DNA from: Deroplatys truncata
Taxonomy: Eukaryota > Arthropoda > Insecta > Mantodea > Mantidae
Direction of reading: 5' to 3'
DNA length: 64,000 nt
Assembly: GCA_030765065.1 (NCBI GenBank)
Contig: CM060988.1
Location: 202,841,565-202,905,564, forward strand
Below the pieces are notes generated by a model. That model saw nothing but the letters and a program-made list of their open reading frames with translations, did no database searches and was not told the origin of the DNA. The first letter of the stretch is position 1, and the number at the start of each line of letters is the position of its first letter. Made by a program: the position numbers and the translations under genes. This document shows, in pieces, positions 10,607 to 21,185 of the stretch.

Positions 10607-10805
10607 TGTCGTCCTCCATGGTCTAGGGGTACTAATTCCCAAGGTCGCAGGTTCAAACCCGGCGGAGGGCGTTAAAATCCTTAGCAGTAAAGCCGGTGGT
10701 CCCGTGTCGTAGACAGAATCTCAAGCCTGATAAAGAGGTCTCTGAGGGACATTACCGGTCCTTCACGCCCATAACGATAGCACTTAAACAGCGTCTATAA
10801 AAAAA
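10607..10805 (+). mobile_element. SINE-1 copy 2, internally shortened
   Basis: Plus orientation. The tRNA-like head has an A-box-like TGGTCTAGGGGT (10619-10630) and B box GGTTCAAACCC (10650-10660). The body has GGTGGTCCCGTGTCGTAGA, CTCAAGCCTGATAAAGAGG and CACTTAAACAGCGTCTATAA before an A tail. It is about 80 bp shorter than copy 1. The missing part is the middle section around the TTCCGAAGG and TTTACGGCACG motifs. It is flanked by a perfect 12-bp duplication, ATCCGCATTAAA (10595-10606 and 10806-10817). Confidence 0.85.
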
Positions 10806-10852
10806 ATCCGCATTAAAATCAATCCACCATTCCCCATTAATATCACTCCATA

Positions 10853-11082
10853 GAATTTCGTGAAAATCTTCGTATTGATCCTTGAATGGATTCTGAGTTA
10901 TAAGTGAAGTTTTTATCCGACTTTTCGTTTCTTATGCTATTCACGGATACAGACTCGTGCATCGAAGTAAGGCCTTTAGGGGTTACTTCCGGTGACGTCT
11001 TGGTATCCGATTTTTGGGAGGAATACAACACTTCCTCTACCTGTCTTTGGGAAATTGTAGAGAAAGTAATAAATAGATAAAT
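10853..11082 (-). repeat. AB repeat fragment (A-end half)
   Basis: Diverged minus-orientation piece. It matches the AB body around TTATCCGACTTTTCGTTT (10911-10928) and ends with GGGAGGAATACAACACTTCCTC and AGAGAAAGTAATAAA, the complement of the A end. The B half is missing. Confidence 0.6.
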
Positions 11083-11444
11083 ACAGTGTTGTTTTGTCAT
11101 GATCTCATATTTCTACGTTCATTCGACATAATAGGACCATAAATAGCAATTTGATTCAACAAGGTGTTTTTATTGAATTTCTGTAAGGTGAAATCACTGT
11201 AGGAAATTTTGTTGGCTGCCTGAAACCTTTCCCTGCTCACGCCATGACCATAATTCCCTGGGGTGGTCACATTCCTCATCAAGACTCGAACACAAACGAG
11301 ACTTCGTTACCTCCCTTAGAGCTCGAGATCCGACCCCAAGTTTTTCACAGCTAATTGCGGAATATGTTGCACCTTCACGTCTTAAGGCAAATTACTCGAG
11401 TAGTTATGAACTACACAAAATCCGACAAACTGGTCAAATATTAT
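11083..11444. other. No recognisable feature
   Basis: Between two AB fragments. Short open frames only, with no motif that I recognise. Confidence 0.4.
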
Positions 11445-11965
11445 CAAATACTACTCTTCACCCCAAACTACCCTTCACATGGAAAATGTTTCCTTATTTT
11501 GCAATTTGTCATGATTGTTCTAACGATTTTGATTAAAATACCATATGTTTACGATATTTTCATAACAAATAAAATCTTGAATTTTCTGGGAATGTCCAAT
11601 TAAGTCCTCTTCATTCTGGATAACTAGATATAATTGGAAAACTATAACAGATAGATGAAATCTTACAACACAAAAAAGTAGATCCCGTTAAAGCAGAAGT
11701 TATGTTAAACAACATTCTTTTATTTCCCAGATATTCTTTGCTATATGTTTGAATTTTCCAATACTTATACTCTGTTCAAGTGGTAAATCGCTATTCGTTT
11801 TTTCTCGTGGGCATGCAAAGAACATGGAACTTCATAGCGATCCGATTTTTAAAACCTGACTATCACTCTAGCCTGCTGTACAAAATGTGTAATCAAAGTT
11901 TATCTGGATTAACAAGAAGTACATAGATCAATAAGCTTTTATAGAGGAGTGAATGCAACACAGCA
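11445..11965 (+). repeat. AB repeat fragment (B-end two thirds)
   Basis: Plus orientation, old copy. It matches the body at CCCCAAACTACCCTTCACAT, TAACGATTTTGATTAAAATA and AATTTTCCAATACTTATACT, and the B end is reduced to GAGGAGTGAATGCAACACA. The A end is missing. Confidence 0.6.
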
Positions 11966-12883
11966 GAAGTTGTTTTATTTCTTTTTCATGTAAATATCGT
12001 AAACATGCGGTATTTAAACACAAATCGTTCCCAAGAGGAGTTTGGGAGGGTGACAAGTTTGGTTAAGAGCTGAAGCTTTCCTGGCGGCCATTTGCCTGGC
12101 TAGAAGACCGAGAAAACTTAAAAGTTAACAAGTTTGGTGTTTATCACAGTCACACACAAGGTACCTAATAGTCTCTTTAAAGATAGAGGTATAATTTTTG
12201 TGTTGAGAAGATGCTTCATCTTTTGACATGTTTTCTTAGACAGAAAAGGTGGAGATGTGTGTGTGTGGTAAGATTCTAAAAGAGTAATTTATCCTAATGT
12301 ATGCTACAGGCAGGCTTGTGTGGCTGTGACAATTAGCTATATCTGATGTGCCCGTCGACACTAGTTTCCTGTCCCATTGAGGAGACCTTGCTGATAAAAA
12401 CAACGTGCTCGTTATGACGTCGGGAAGCCTAGACATGACGTCACTTTACACCTCGGTTTTCAGTCAAGGGCTCGCGGATGCAGCCACAAAATCGATAGCA
12501 ATCCAGATGCACCGTGCAACCGGGGGCTTCCAGGCAACACACTGCTCCGTCATTTTAACTACCCCATGCAGTGCCATCATTACTTTCTGTAATGAGTTCA
12601 AATTATAATACTTGTATATTAACATTTTAGGATTACGATTCTGAAGTTTAAGCCCTAAACTCCAACTAAAAGCAGCTCCCAGCATGCACAAAATGTATGG
12701 CGAGCCTTGTGTTATTTACTGATACTATGATATATATACAGCTAATGTGGACCAGGATGACATTCTCTTCTCTCTTTCAATATGAAGAATACTAGAAGAT
12801 CCGAGGTCCTGTAGCAACACATAGAGCGATGGGTGTGTAAGACTCAAACATGCTCAACCAACACATTATTATCAAGAAATGAA
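11966..12883. other. Unrecognised AT-rich DNA
   Basis: About 0.9 kb with no supported gene, RNA or repeat. A short GT run lies at 12255-12268. Confidence 0.4.
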
Positions 12884-13440
12884 ATACATTCACAACACTT
12901 TCTCTATCCTCTATCGTTTATTAGTGGGTATGCAAACTATTCTTAAGAAAGAATCAATGCCATAGCCGGGATTTGAACCATGGATCTCCCGGTCTCCGTC
13001 CGGTTGCTCTAACCACTGAGCTACCATGGCAACATGCCGACACGACACTGAATTCTCCAGGGACCTAAAGTACTTACAACATTGTAAGTCGCCATTGGGG
13101 TATGTCATCTCAGTACAATTTGAGATCTCCTTGTGGTTTACCGGGAAAAATGCGAATCAGCTGGAGAATTTAGTGTCGCTCCGGCATGTTGCCATGGTAG
13201 CTCAGCGGTTAGAGCAACCGGACGGAGACAGGGAGATCCGTGGTTCAAACCCCGGCTATAGCATTGCATTTTTCAGTCGCTTGATTCTACCTTTCCACTC
13301 CTGTCCAACAGGCAGCTTGTGTGGAAAAACAATTAATTATAATTCTTAAGAAAGTTTGTTTTTCTATCTGCTCCATTTTAATCGAACAGAAATAGCTACA
13401 TTACACATTTATTATAAATGCAAAGGGAATAGCGATCCTC
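12884..13440 (-). repeat. AB repeat fragment (B-end part) carrying an insertion
   Basis: Minus orientation. ATACATTCACAACACTTTCTC begins the B end. The body continues with TTAGTGGGTATGCAAACTATTC, then is interrupted at 12952-13341 by a tRNA-headed element, and resumes at 13355 with TTTGTTTTTCTATCTGCTCC until about 13440. The A half is missing. Confidence 0.6.
12952..13341. mobile_element. SINE-like element with two tRNA-like heads in inverted orientation
   Basis: A 390-bp insert flanked by a perfect 13-bp duplication, ATTCTTAAGAAAG (12939-12951 and 13342-13354). The left part holds a tRNA-like sequence on the minus strand (about 12958-13030). The right part holds the same sequence on the plus strand (about 13191-13262). 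The inverted similarity spans about 105 bp per arm, including CAACATGCCG and GACACTGAATTCTCCAG on the left. The tRNA-like units have a pairable D arm (GCTC...GAGC), an A box (TAGCTCAGTGGTTAGAG), a B box (GGTTCAAATCC), and in the left arm a seven-pair acceptor stem (GCCATGG/CTATGGC). The T stem is mismatched, so these are SINE heads rather than working tRNAs. It ends on the right in an AATTAATTATAA-type tail. Confidence 0.75.
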
Positions 13441-14150
13441 ATTTTTAACTCTTCTACATTAGCAGGCCTTGTAACAAAGACTCTACGTTTCAAATATCCC
13501 TATAAAAAGTAATCATGTGGAGAGAGGTCTGCAACCAAACCTATTGTATGAGACAAATGAAACTGTTCACACAACTAAATGAGATAAATTACCTTTCATT
13601 GAAAAAATGAAAAAGCAATATGTTAACTTTAAAATTTTTGTCGATCACGTCACACCCCTTAGAATAATGGCTGAAAATTTTGTTTCTTTTTTGTAAAATT
13701 TTCCTTTCCAATAGGAAATTTGACCTTTCCGAGCATTCTTTTTATAAATGAGTTAATTATAGTTTTATTTACATTGTTCCTTACTTATGAAAGACCCTTT
13801 ATGTGAATTTTGTCATGTAGATATTTTATACTTTGCTCGGAGATTGTGACTCATTCAAAATCCCAAGATTTTCGCCGCAGTTAACACCGTGGTACTAACG
13901 GAAAGCATCCACAAGCAGGTAATTGGTTCATTAAAGAACAAAGGTATCTTGTGCCTTTATGGCTCATTAGAAACGCCAGTTTTTATGCAATTTAGCAGAG
14001 TCGGAGTGCTCCCTTTCGGAGAAAACAGACTTCATAATGAAGAAATACTCACTTCTGCCTTTGAAATAGCTTGTTATTTACCTGCAAGTAACTGAAGACA
14101 TCACACCATGACAGTATTCATACCTACCTCGTTAGCTTACTCCCTATATA
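13441..14150. other. Unrecognised AT-rich DNA
   Basis: No supported coding region. A 68-codon open frame at 13889-14095 has no homology that I recognise and lies in repeat-rich DNA. Confidence 0.4.
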
Positions 14151-14935
14151 TTTACTTTCACAAGCACATGCCTGGAGAAAGTGTAAAAAGTGTTGTATTC
14201 TACACAAACATTTTGGGATTTCTGAATACAAAAACAGCACTTAAAAAAACGTGTTTGTGTGAACAACATAACTAAAAGACAAACACCTAACTTGGTATTC
14301 AAGTTAAGCGTTTTGCATAGATGCGACACTAAGACTTCCAAGATAATCCCCTCACCCCGAAGTACCTGTTACATTGAACATTTTGGTTATTTTTGGTTTT
14401 CTTAAAAATGGCTCCAACGATTTTGATTAACGTATATCATAGCCTGTGAAGTACTCTTCATTCGGAAGGAATTTTGTGTAAATCTGCGTAACTAATATAC
14501 AATAAGAAACAACAAATGTATGACTGCCTCGGTGGTCGAGAGTTCCGGCTGGGGAGAATCATTCCCTGTTCTCCGCCGGCTCAGGAAGTATCAATGTGAA
14601 TAAATTGAACTACCGTTAAGGAAACCTATAGCACAGCGAGTAAAAACATCAACTGTTTCTCAAATCAAAGCCCCCGTTATTACCACAGAACTTAAAGGGG
14701 GCTCTACAAATGAAACAAGAGAACATATATCTCTCTAGAACACACAATTTATTTCAAATAGTTTTTGTGGCATATAAGAAGAGTATGGAGTTTCAAAGCC
14801 ACCATATAGCGATCCACTTTTTAAACATTTGCCTATTACTTCAGCTTTCTACAACGAAATCTGTAATTATTATTAAGAAAACTCTACTGTACAATATAGT
14901 TGCGCTCATTTATAGAAAAATTAAATTAGTTTGAA
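14151..14935 (+). repeat. AB repeat, diverged, with an internal foreign segment
   Basis: Plus orientation. TTTACTTTCACAAGCACATG is a decayed A end. The body (AAAAACAGCACTTAAAAAAA, ACATAACTAAAAGACAAAC, CTCCAACGATTTTGATTAA) runs to about 14515 and resumes near 14765 at GCATATAAGAAGAGTATGG. The intervening 14516-14760 includes GACTGCCTCGGTGGTCGAGA and does not match the family. It may be another insertion, but I see no clean target duplication. Confidence 0.55.
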
Positions 14936-15007
14936 ACACGTGTTTGGGTTGATACCTACTGGTAGTCCCAGTATATGTTTACTGCCATCACATTAGCTCT
15001 ATTGGTC

Positions 15008-15889
15008 TTTTTACTTTCTCTACTACGTATAGTAAGTAGGGGAAGTATTGTATTCCACCCAAAAATTCGATACCGAGATTTCACCGGAAATACACGTTTT
15101 GAAACCTCCTGAATCCAAAAAAGGCATTTTTGGAAACATGTCCGTGTGTGTGTCTGTGTGTGTGTGTGTCTGTGTGTGTGTGTGTGTGTGTGTCTGTGAA
15201 CAGCATAACTCAAAAACGAACAATCGGATAAACACCAAACTTGGTATTTAGGTTCAGTATCTTCCAGAGATGCGACACGAAGGTTTTCAAGAAAATCCCC
15301 CCACCCCAGACTACCCTTTACATGGAAGATTTTTCGAAAATTTTAATTTTCTCAAAAATGGCTCTAACGATTTTGATGAAAATATCATATGTTTAGGGTA
15401 ATGTCATGAGAAATGAAATGTATATCTCGAATTTTCTGGGAATGTCTCCAAAAGTATTCTTCATTGTGAACGACTTTTGCATAACTGGTAAACCATAAGA
15501 GATAGACAAAATTTTACTACACAAAAAATGTAGATCGCGTTAAAATACACAACTTATGTCATATACATTTCTTTTGTTGAGTGAACCGTTTTCGAGATAT
15601 TGCTTGTTATTTCCTTAAATTTTCCAATACTTATACTTTTTCTCAAATGCGTTATTCATTTTTTTAATGTCCTAGACATGCAAGAGAATGGAATGCGTCA
15701 CATAGCAACCAGCGTTAAAATATTTGACTATCGCTTAAAACCTACCATATTCCCCTTGCATCTACAAGAAAATTATCAATAAGATTGACATCTCGATATC
15801 TCGATTAACATGAAGCATATGGAGAATAAGCGTTTGTAAAAATAGGTTGTACAAGAGTAGAGAAAGTCATGTGAGTGTAACACATCAGA
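15008..15889 (+). repeat. AB repeat, full-length reference copy
   Basis: The best plus-orientation copy (about 880 bp). The A end TTACTTTCTCTACTACGTAT (from 15011) includes a hairpin, CTACTACGTATAGTAAGTAG (15020-15039). The B end includes CATGTGAGTGTAACACATC (15869-15887), another hairpin (ATGTG/CACAT). The motif ACTTTCTCTACT near the A end recurs inverted as AGTAGAGAAAGT near the B end (15857-15868). It is bounded by T runs (15008-15012 and 15890-15895). No open frame or tRNA promoter boxes are visible. It could be a non-autonomous Helentron/HINE-like element or a MITE, and the evidence does not decide which. A GT microsatellite has expanded inside it at 15143-15196. Confidence 0.75.
15143..15196. 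repeat. (GT)n microsatellite within the AB repeat
   Basis: Mostly GTGTGT interrupted by GTCT steps. Other AB copies have only a short GTGTGTGTCTGTG at the same place, so this is a local expansion. Confidence 0.85.
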
Positions 15890-15895
15890 TTTTTT

Positions 15896-16810
15896 CTTTA
15901 TAGTCTTCTGTTGACGTAATTAGGTGTAGGATTTGCTGGCATCTGTGGCAGTAAAGGATTGGTGTGTTGTAGTGTGCTGCATCAGAGAAATCTGTTATGT
16001 AGAGTTTGTATTCTTCGGATTTGTGATGTAGCGGAACCCAGATTGCACAGCGGATGAGGCTATAACAGTCTTTTGTACTGCAAAGCAAAAGCGATTTCCT
16101 TGACGTGATTGGCTTCAGAGGAAGAATGCGATACCTGATTTTCTGAACCAAGTTGGTGACGTGGTCATTCCATGTGCATCTGCTATCTCAAATTAAGCCG
16201 AGATATCTAACCGTTTCTGATGTGGGTATTACTGACTCTTTATTTTAACAGGATGATCACTGAAATTTATCTCTTATGTGAACTTGACTAATTTTGATTT
16301 AAAAGGATTTATACTGAGTGTTAAGCTGTTAACTCACAGATGCCTTTGCTCAGAATTGTAATGTCATCAGTGCAATAGTCAAGTTTTCATGTGTTGGAAA
16401 ATCTGATGTATATATGAAGAGCCTAAGAATGCTTCCCTGAGGTACACCAGATTTTATTGCACGTGACGCTCACTGCGCATATTCACATTTTACAGAATAG
16501 ATGCGATTAGATAGATATGATTAAATTATTCTGCAATATGTATCTCAAGTATAATTTTTAATTTTGTACAGTAACCCATCATGCCACGCCTTGTCAAAAG
16601 CCTTTTCTGTGTCCAAGAAAACACCTAAGCAAACGGATTGTTCTTCGGAGCCGTCAAGTATAGTGCCAATAATACTATGCAACTGTTGCGGACAGAATGT
16701 GCGATTTAATCCAAACTGAAAAGGAAGTATAATTTCATCTAGGTCAGTTAGTAAGAGAGGTAAGAGCATGTGTTGAAATGTGTAATACAACCAGTTGTTC
16801 AAACGTTTAT
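15896..16810 (-). pseudogene. Reverse transcriptase relic of a Jockey-like LINE
   Basis: On the minus strand from 16802 downward. A stretch with FQFGLNRTF and VFLDTEKAFDKAWHDGLLYK contains motif A (LDTEKAFD). A frameshift follows. SGVPQGS (about 16432-16455) is motif B, YCTDDITILS (about 16347-16377) is the YxDD metal-binding motif, then TVRYLGLI and CTWNDHVTNLVQKIRYRI (about 16130-16210) follow. These are the palm and thumb of a Jockey/CR1-type RT. Stops and frameshifts throughout make it dead. The relic ends where the AB copy begins at 15889, so it is probably truncated there. It is unrelated to the plus-strand LINEs at 1-10505, with only modest similarity in motifs. Confidence 0.75.
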
Positions 16811-17285
16811 TAAATTAGCATAAACTACACAGAAATTAGAAGAGTGGGTGATTACAATACACCAATTTGCACATATGGCAGAAGTGTAGAAGTGATAACT
16901 GTTAGCGACGACGGAGGGGAAACGTTTCTGTTAAAACACAAGTTTGTGTTTTCCAATACGCACACAGAGAAGCTTTTAGCTAAAGCGGTCTGTATGTAAC
17001 ACGTGTCGCGATATTCACAGGGTAAAGGAACATCACAAACTTCGAACCTCTGTTCTTTAATTCCTTTCATTTCGTTTTCACCCACAGTTATACTTTTCGT
17101 CTACTACCTATGGTTTCTCAAATTACAGTACAGTTTGGCGTTTAAATGTTTCCTAATGTAAACATTGTGTTTATGATACAAATTACGTTACTAGGGGCCG
17201 ATACATTTGCCTTTAAAATGTAGAAAACGTTCGCTGACACCGGAGGTGTTTCACCTATACCTGTTATTATTTCAGGCACAGACGA
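16811..17285. other. Unrecognised DNA between the RT relic and an AB fragment
   Basis: No motif or open frame that I can support. Confidence 0.4.
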
Positions 17286-17830
17286 CAACAAAGTTACTTA
17301 TTTCAAATAAACTGTGTGATTCAAAGAGATATGTATTTGTTCTGTAGTAAGTTTATATTTCTGAAATGTTTACCAGTTATACTGAATTATACCAAAATCA
17401 TTCAGAATGAAGAGGACATTTTAGGCTATTCAAAAAAAATCAAGGTATACATTTTATTTGTCATGAAAGTATATTAAACATATGATGTACTAGTCAAAAT
17501 CGTTACAGCAATTATTGAGAACATTTACATTTTCGAAAAATTGTCCATGTAACAAGTAGTTTGGTGTGGGGAATTTTCTTTGAAATCTTCGTGTCGCATT
17601 CTTGGAATATAATGAACTTCAAAAAAATCAAGCTTTATATTTATCAAAATTTTCATTTTCGTTATGCTGCTCACAGATAAACGTACATTTGTCTTTGTCT
17701 AAAATGCTTGTTTTTTTATTCAGGGAGTCTCAAAGCGTGTACTTCCATAAAATCTCGATATAGAAGTTATAGGTGGAATACAACACTTTATCTATTAGAA
17801 GTAGGCGCTAGAGATAGTAATACACTCGTG
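17286..17830 (-). repeat. AB repeat fragment (A-end two thirds)
   Basis: Minus orientation. The body includes ATACATTTTATTTGTCATGA, AATCTTCGTGTCGCATTCTT, then GGTGGAATACAACACTTTATC and CTAGAGATAGTAATA at a mutated A end. The B end is missing. Confidence 0.6.
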
Positions 17831-17890
17831 AAAATGTAAAGTAAATCTAAGTGTTGATGTAACAAAATTGTATTTATTTGTGCACTAACT

Positions 17891-19164
17891 GTCTGAATAG
17901 TTTCCGACCTAATAAAGATACAGGAAATTTTTTCAGAAATTTTGTTTTTATTTTTCAACATAGTTTCCTTGTAACTCTACACACTTCTCCCAGCGATGCT
18001 CCCATCTCTGTAACCCGTCCAAATAGTACTCGGCGTTTTTCTCTGCAAAATAACTGTTCACGAAGGTGATTGCCTCTTCATTTGACCAAAATCTCTGTCC
18101 TCCGAGCGCAATTTTCAGATGAGGGAACAAAAAGAAGACGCTTGGGGCTAGATCTGGTGAGTAAGGCGGATGGTCAAGCAGTTCAAACCGTAATTCGTGG
18201 ATTTTCGCCATTGAAACCGCTGAGGTGTGAGACGGTGCGTTGTCTTGGTGAAACGGGATTTTCTTTTTCAGCAAATGTGGCCATTTTTCCGCAAGTTCTG
18301 CCTTCAGCTTGTCAAGTAATGATGCGTAGTATGCTCCTGTAATGGTTTTTCCTTTTTGAAGATAATCGATTAAAATAACTCCATAACTATCCCAAAAACA
18401 GTCGCCATCACTTTCCCAGCCGAAAAAAACAGTTTTTGCTTTTCTTGGAGCCGGTTCCCCCTTTGCAGTCCACTGTTTGGACTGTATTTTTGTTTCGGGC
18501 GTATAATGGTGTATCCAAGTTTCATCTACAGAAATTAATCGGCGCCAAAACTCGGATTTATTGCGTCTAAACTGCGCCAACAGAGCGTTGGAAATGTTCA
18601 TTCGAACACGTTTTGGTCTAACGTGAGCAAACGCGGCACCCAACGCGTGGACAGCTTTCTCATGTCTAAATGTTGACTTAATGTGACAAACACGTCCTTT
18701 TGACATGTTCATAGCCTCTGCTATCTCTCTCACTTTAATTCGGCGATCGTCTAGCACCATTTGGTGAACTTTGGCGTTGTTTTCATCGGTAGTTGCAATT
18801 TTTGTACGTCCCGAACGTTCATCGTCTCCCAAGCTCTTACGGCCACGTTTAAATTCAGCTGCCCAAAGTTTCACTGTGGTAAATGATGGTGCAGAGTCCC
18901 CATACACAAAATCCAACTCATCTTTGATTTGCGTAGGCGTATTGCCTTTCAAAAACAAATATTTAATAACAGCTCGATACTCGATTTTGTCCATTTTCAT
19001 AAAAACACTCACATCACCTCACTCAAACGACTGTTATATAACAACTGAGCGTCCAAAATGGCCGAAACTTTGGTGAGTAGCTGTCAACAGATGAACAACG
19101 AAATTCACTAGTTTTTATTTACGAGTGCTGCCATCCTCATGTTGAGGTCGGAAACTTTTCAGAC
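17891..19164 (-). mobile_element. Mariner element (irritans-like), complete with TIRs
   Basis: 1,274 bp bounded by 20-bp terminal inverted repeats. The left TIR is 17891-17910, GTCTGAATAGTTTCCGACCT. The right TIR, 19145-19164, is its complement with one mismatch. A TA follows the right TIR (19165-19166). The left flank is CT, so the expected TA duplication is mutated on that side. A single transposase ORF fills the element (17948-19012, minus strand). The transposase has lost its third catalytic Asp, so it cannot move itself, although its ends could still be substrates for a related enzyme. Confidence 0.9.
17948..19012 (-). CDS. Mariner transposase, full-length ORF but catalytically dead (354 aa)
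   Basis: An N-terminal paired-like HTH region (about residues 1-110, with IEYRAVIKYLFLKG and TVKLWAAEFKRG) is followed by a DDE domain. The first Asp is D163 in SVDETWIHHY. The second is D257 in FHQDNAPSHT. The third position of the DD34D triad, residue 292, is Val (SVFFLFP instead of the family SDFFLFP). The codon is GTC at 18137-18139. Residues about 112-134 read HEKAVHALGAAFAHV, but the overlapping frame at 18611-18679 encodes the conserved KLSTRWVPRLLTLDQ. Two compensating indels therefore scrambled this linker without closing the ORF. The length is normal for the family, whose usual M start is at residue 5 or 7 (MKMDKIEYR). The protein would cut and paste DNA in the nucleus if intact. 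Confidence 0.9.
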   Translation of the reverse strand: MSVFMKMDKIEYRAVIKYLFLKGNTPTQIKDELDFVYGDSAPSFTTVKLWAAEFKRGRKSLGDDERSGRTKIATTDENNAKVHQMVLDDRRIKVREIAEAMNMSKGRVCHIKSTFRHEKAVHALGAAFAHVRPKRVRMNISNALLAQFRRNKSEFWRRLISVDETWIHHYTPETKIQSKQWTAKGEPAPRKAKTVFFGWESDGDCFWDSYGVILIDYLQKGKTITGAYYASLLDKLKAELAEKWPHLLKKKIPFHQDNAPSHTSAVSMAKIHELRFELLDHPPYSPDLAPSVFFLFPHLKIALGGQRFWSNEEAITFVNSYFAEKNAEYYLDGLQRWEHRWEKCVELQGNYVEK

Positions 19165-19166
19165 TA

Positions 19167-19400
19167 CCGTACTTAAAACCGTAACCAAAGTTGCCTCCAG
19201 ATTCCTCAAACAGTGACAATTTGTGCATTAGGGGTTGAAAAATATGAGTTTTTCAATTTGTATAATTTTCGCCAAGTCTTGTCCAAGTTCACTGGTTGAC
19301 CAAGCAGTATAGTTTTATCTATTAGAGGTTGAAAATAAACCAAGGGTAGCTTTTAAAAATGTTGAGTACTCTATATTCAAAATTAATATATACAAGTCAG
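19167..19400. other. No recognisable feature
   Basis: AT-rich flank between the mariner element and the microsatellite. Confidence 0.4.
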
Positions 19401-19469
19401 TGTATGTATGTATGTATGTATGTATGTATGTATGTATGTATGTATGTATGTATGTATGTATGTATGTAT
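19401..19469. repeat. (TATG)n microsatellite
   Basis: About 17 perfect tetranucleotide repeats. Confidence 0.97.
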
Positions 19470-21185
19470 TCTAAGAGGTCGAACATTGCCTACGTAAGAA
19501 TAACAATTACTTAGACTAGAACAATTCGTTGATGATCATGGAGCAACAACACAGTCAAATAAATAACTACCACTGCTATGCTAGCGGTAAACTGTATTAT
19601 ATTAGACTGTGATAACAGCAACAGCATCACACTAGACTAAATACCACTCATTATTATTTATCGTGTAACCTTAACACAAGGATTTAACATAATCGCATTG
19701 ATTACAAAAGTTTCTATGGTACTTAAGAATAGTAAATAAAATGAAGTTAGTATCCATACATTCTACAATCATACTCGGATGTTCCAATATTCACTTATTA
19801 TAATTTGTAGTTTCTCATTCTTCTTCTTTGAATGTTAATTTGGCCTTTTGCTTTGTGTTTCTTGTGCTTTCCTAGTAGTTTACTGAAGATAAACAAGGCT
19901 ATATTGACGTCACTAAACTCCCAACTCTCAATAAACGGACAGCCCGTGGAAGTCACTCAGCTGCATCGTTACAAATTGTGCTATTTGTGCTTGTTTGACA
20001 GTGTTTTCTCAGTACTTCTATTTTATTCTTTATAGTGTTCTGAGAGTTTTAATTAAGTGTCTTGCAGTTTGATAAAGAATGGGAAGTTAGATAAATGAAA
20101 TGAATTATATTGTCATTCGAGTACAAAAAGCTGCCCGTGCAACGTTGTGTAAACCAGCTAGTTCAAAATAAGGATTAGGTGGTGTTTGGAAGTTGTAAGG
20201 TCACCTGTTCGTTTTGCCAACTTTTGTTGCGTAATAGTGCAATATTTTGACCATATGGTTTAAACACTGCAAACTTCTACATAAAGGGTCGGAAATATTG
20301 TAGGGGTAATTTTCACAGTTGTAAGGTAGCTTATAATTTTCGTTGGGTCCTATAGTATAAGCGTACAAACTATCATCAAGATAGGCCAAAGAATGTTGAT
20401 TTCTATGTTAGGGATTGAATGTAAGGATAGCTTATCATTTGTGTGAGTTTCTAGAATAATCCAAATACACCCAGTTTTGTGGTATTACTTGATAACCGGA
20501 AATGTGGTGATATGAAGGATATAAATAAAAACCCCGTAATCCCCTAAAATAACTCACTTTTCTAAATATTTCAAAGCTCCCTATTTATCCCTCTAGGCTT
20601 GAAGTCTGCTATATTTGAAATAAAGAACCGAAAGCAGCCTCTAAAATCCATATTCAAAAAAACGAAATTGAAATTTGGATACATAAGTATACAAAAGATG
20701 CCCCTAACCCGCAGATTACAAAATTTCGGGAACATTACATAGCCTATAACCATCTGGAAAACCAGGACTTTTCAATGGGAAAGGAATTATCAGAATCGCT
20801 TGAGTGATTTTTCAGATTACCCTGCACACACAACTTTTCAGTCGCTGTGATACCATGGATTTGAAAGTGCAGGGAAATATTTCAATTAGTGCACATATCG
20901 CAGTCTGCGTGAACTGACAATTAATCTAACGAGCACCGCGCATAAACTCATCTAGTGTTTAAGATCGTGACACGTCACGTTGACCACATACATATGCAAA
21001 CAAAAATGTCGTCGTCACGTCGCAGCAGCGCGCGGTGTGAATCAATAGCCTTGCTCCTAATTATCTGCAAAACCCATTACCTTGCCTTCCTTGACACGAG
21101 GGGCGTGGGTCGATACAACTCCTGGGCAAGCGTAGCCCCGGTGACGATTTCAATTAATGCTCCTAATGTATCCTTTACAACAGGC
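19470..21185. other. 1.7 kb of unrecognised AT-rich DNA
   Basis: Only short open frames, no codon pattern, no known repeat. The last 250 bp (20960-21185) are more GC-rich and border satellite 1. Confidence 0.4.

Noticed and set aside
12958-13262. Two functional tRNA genes
   Set aside because: The T stems are mismatched, the anticodon loops lack the usual T33, and both sit in an insertion with a target duplication.
15023-15251. Open frames encoding His-Thr or Val-Cys repeats
   Set aside because: Translations of the GT microsatellite in the AB repeat.
18070-19076. Plus-strand open frames opposite the mariner transposase
   Set aside because: Antisense shadows of a recognised transposase.
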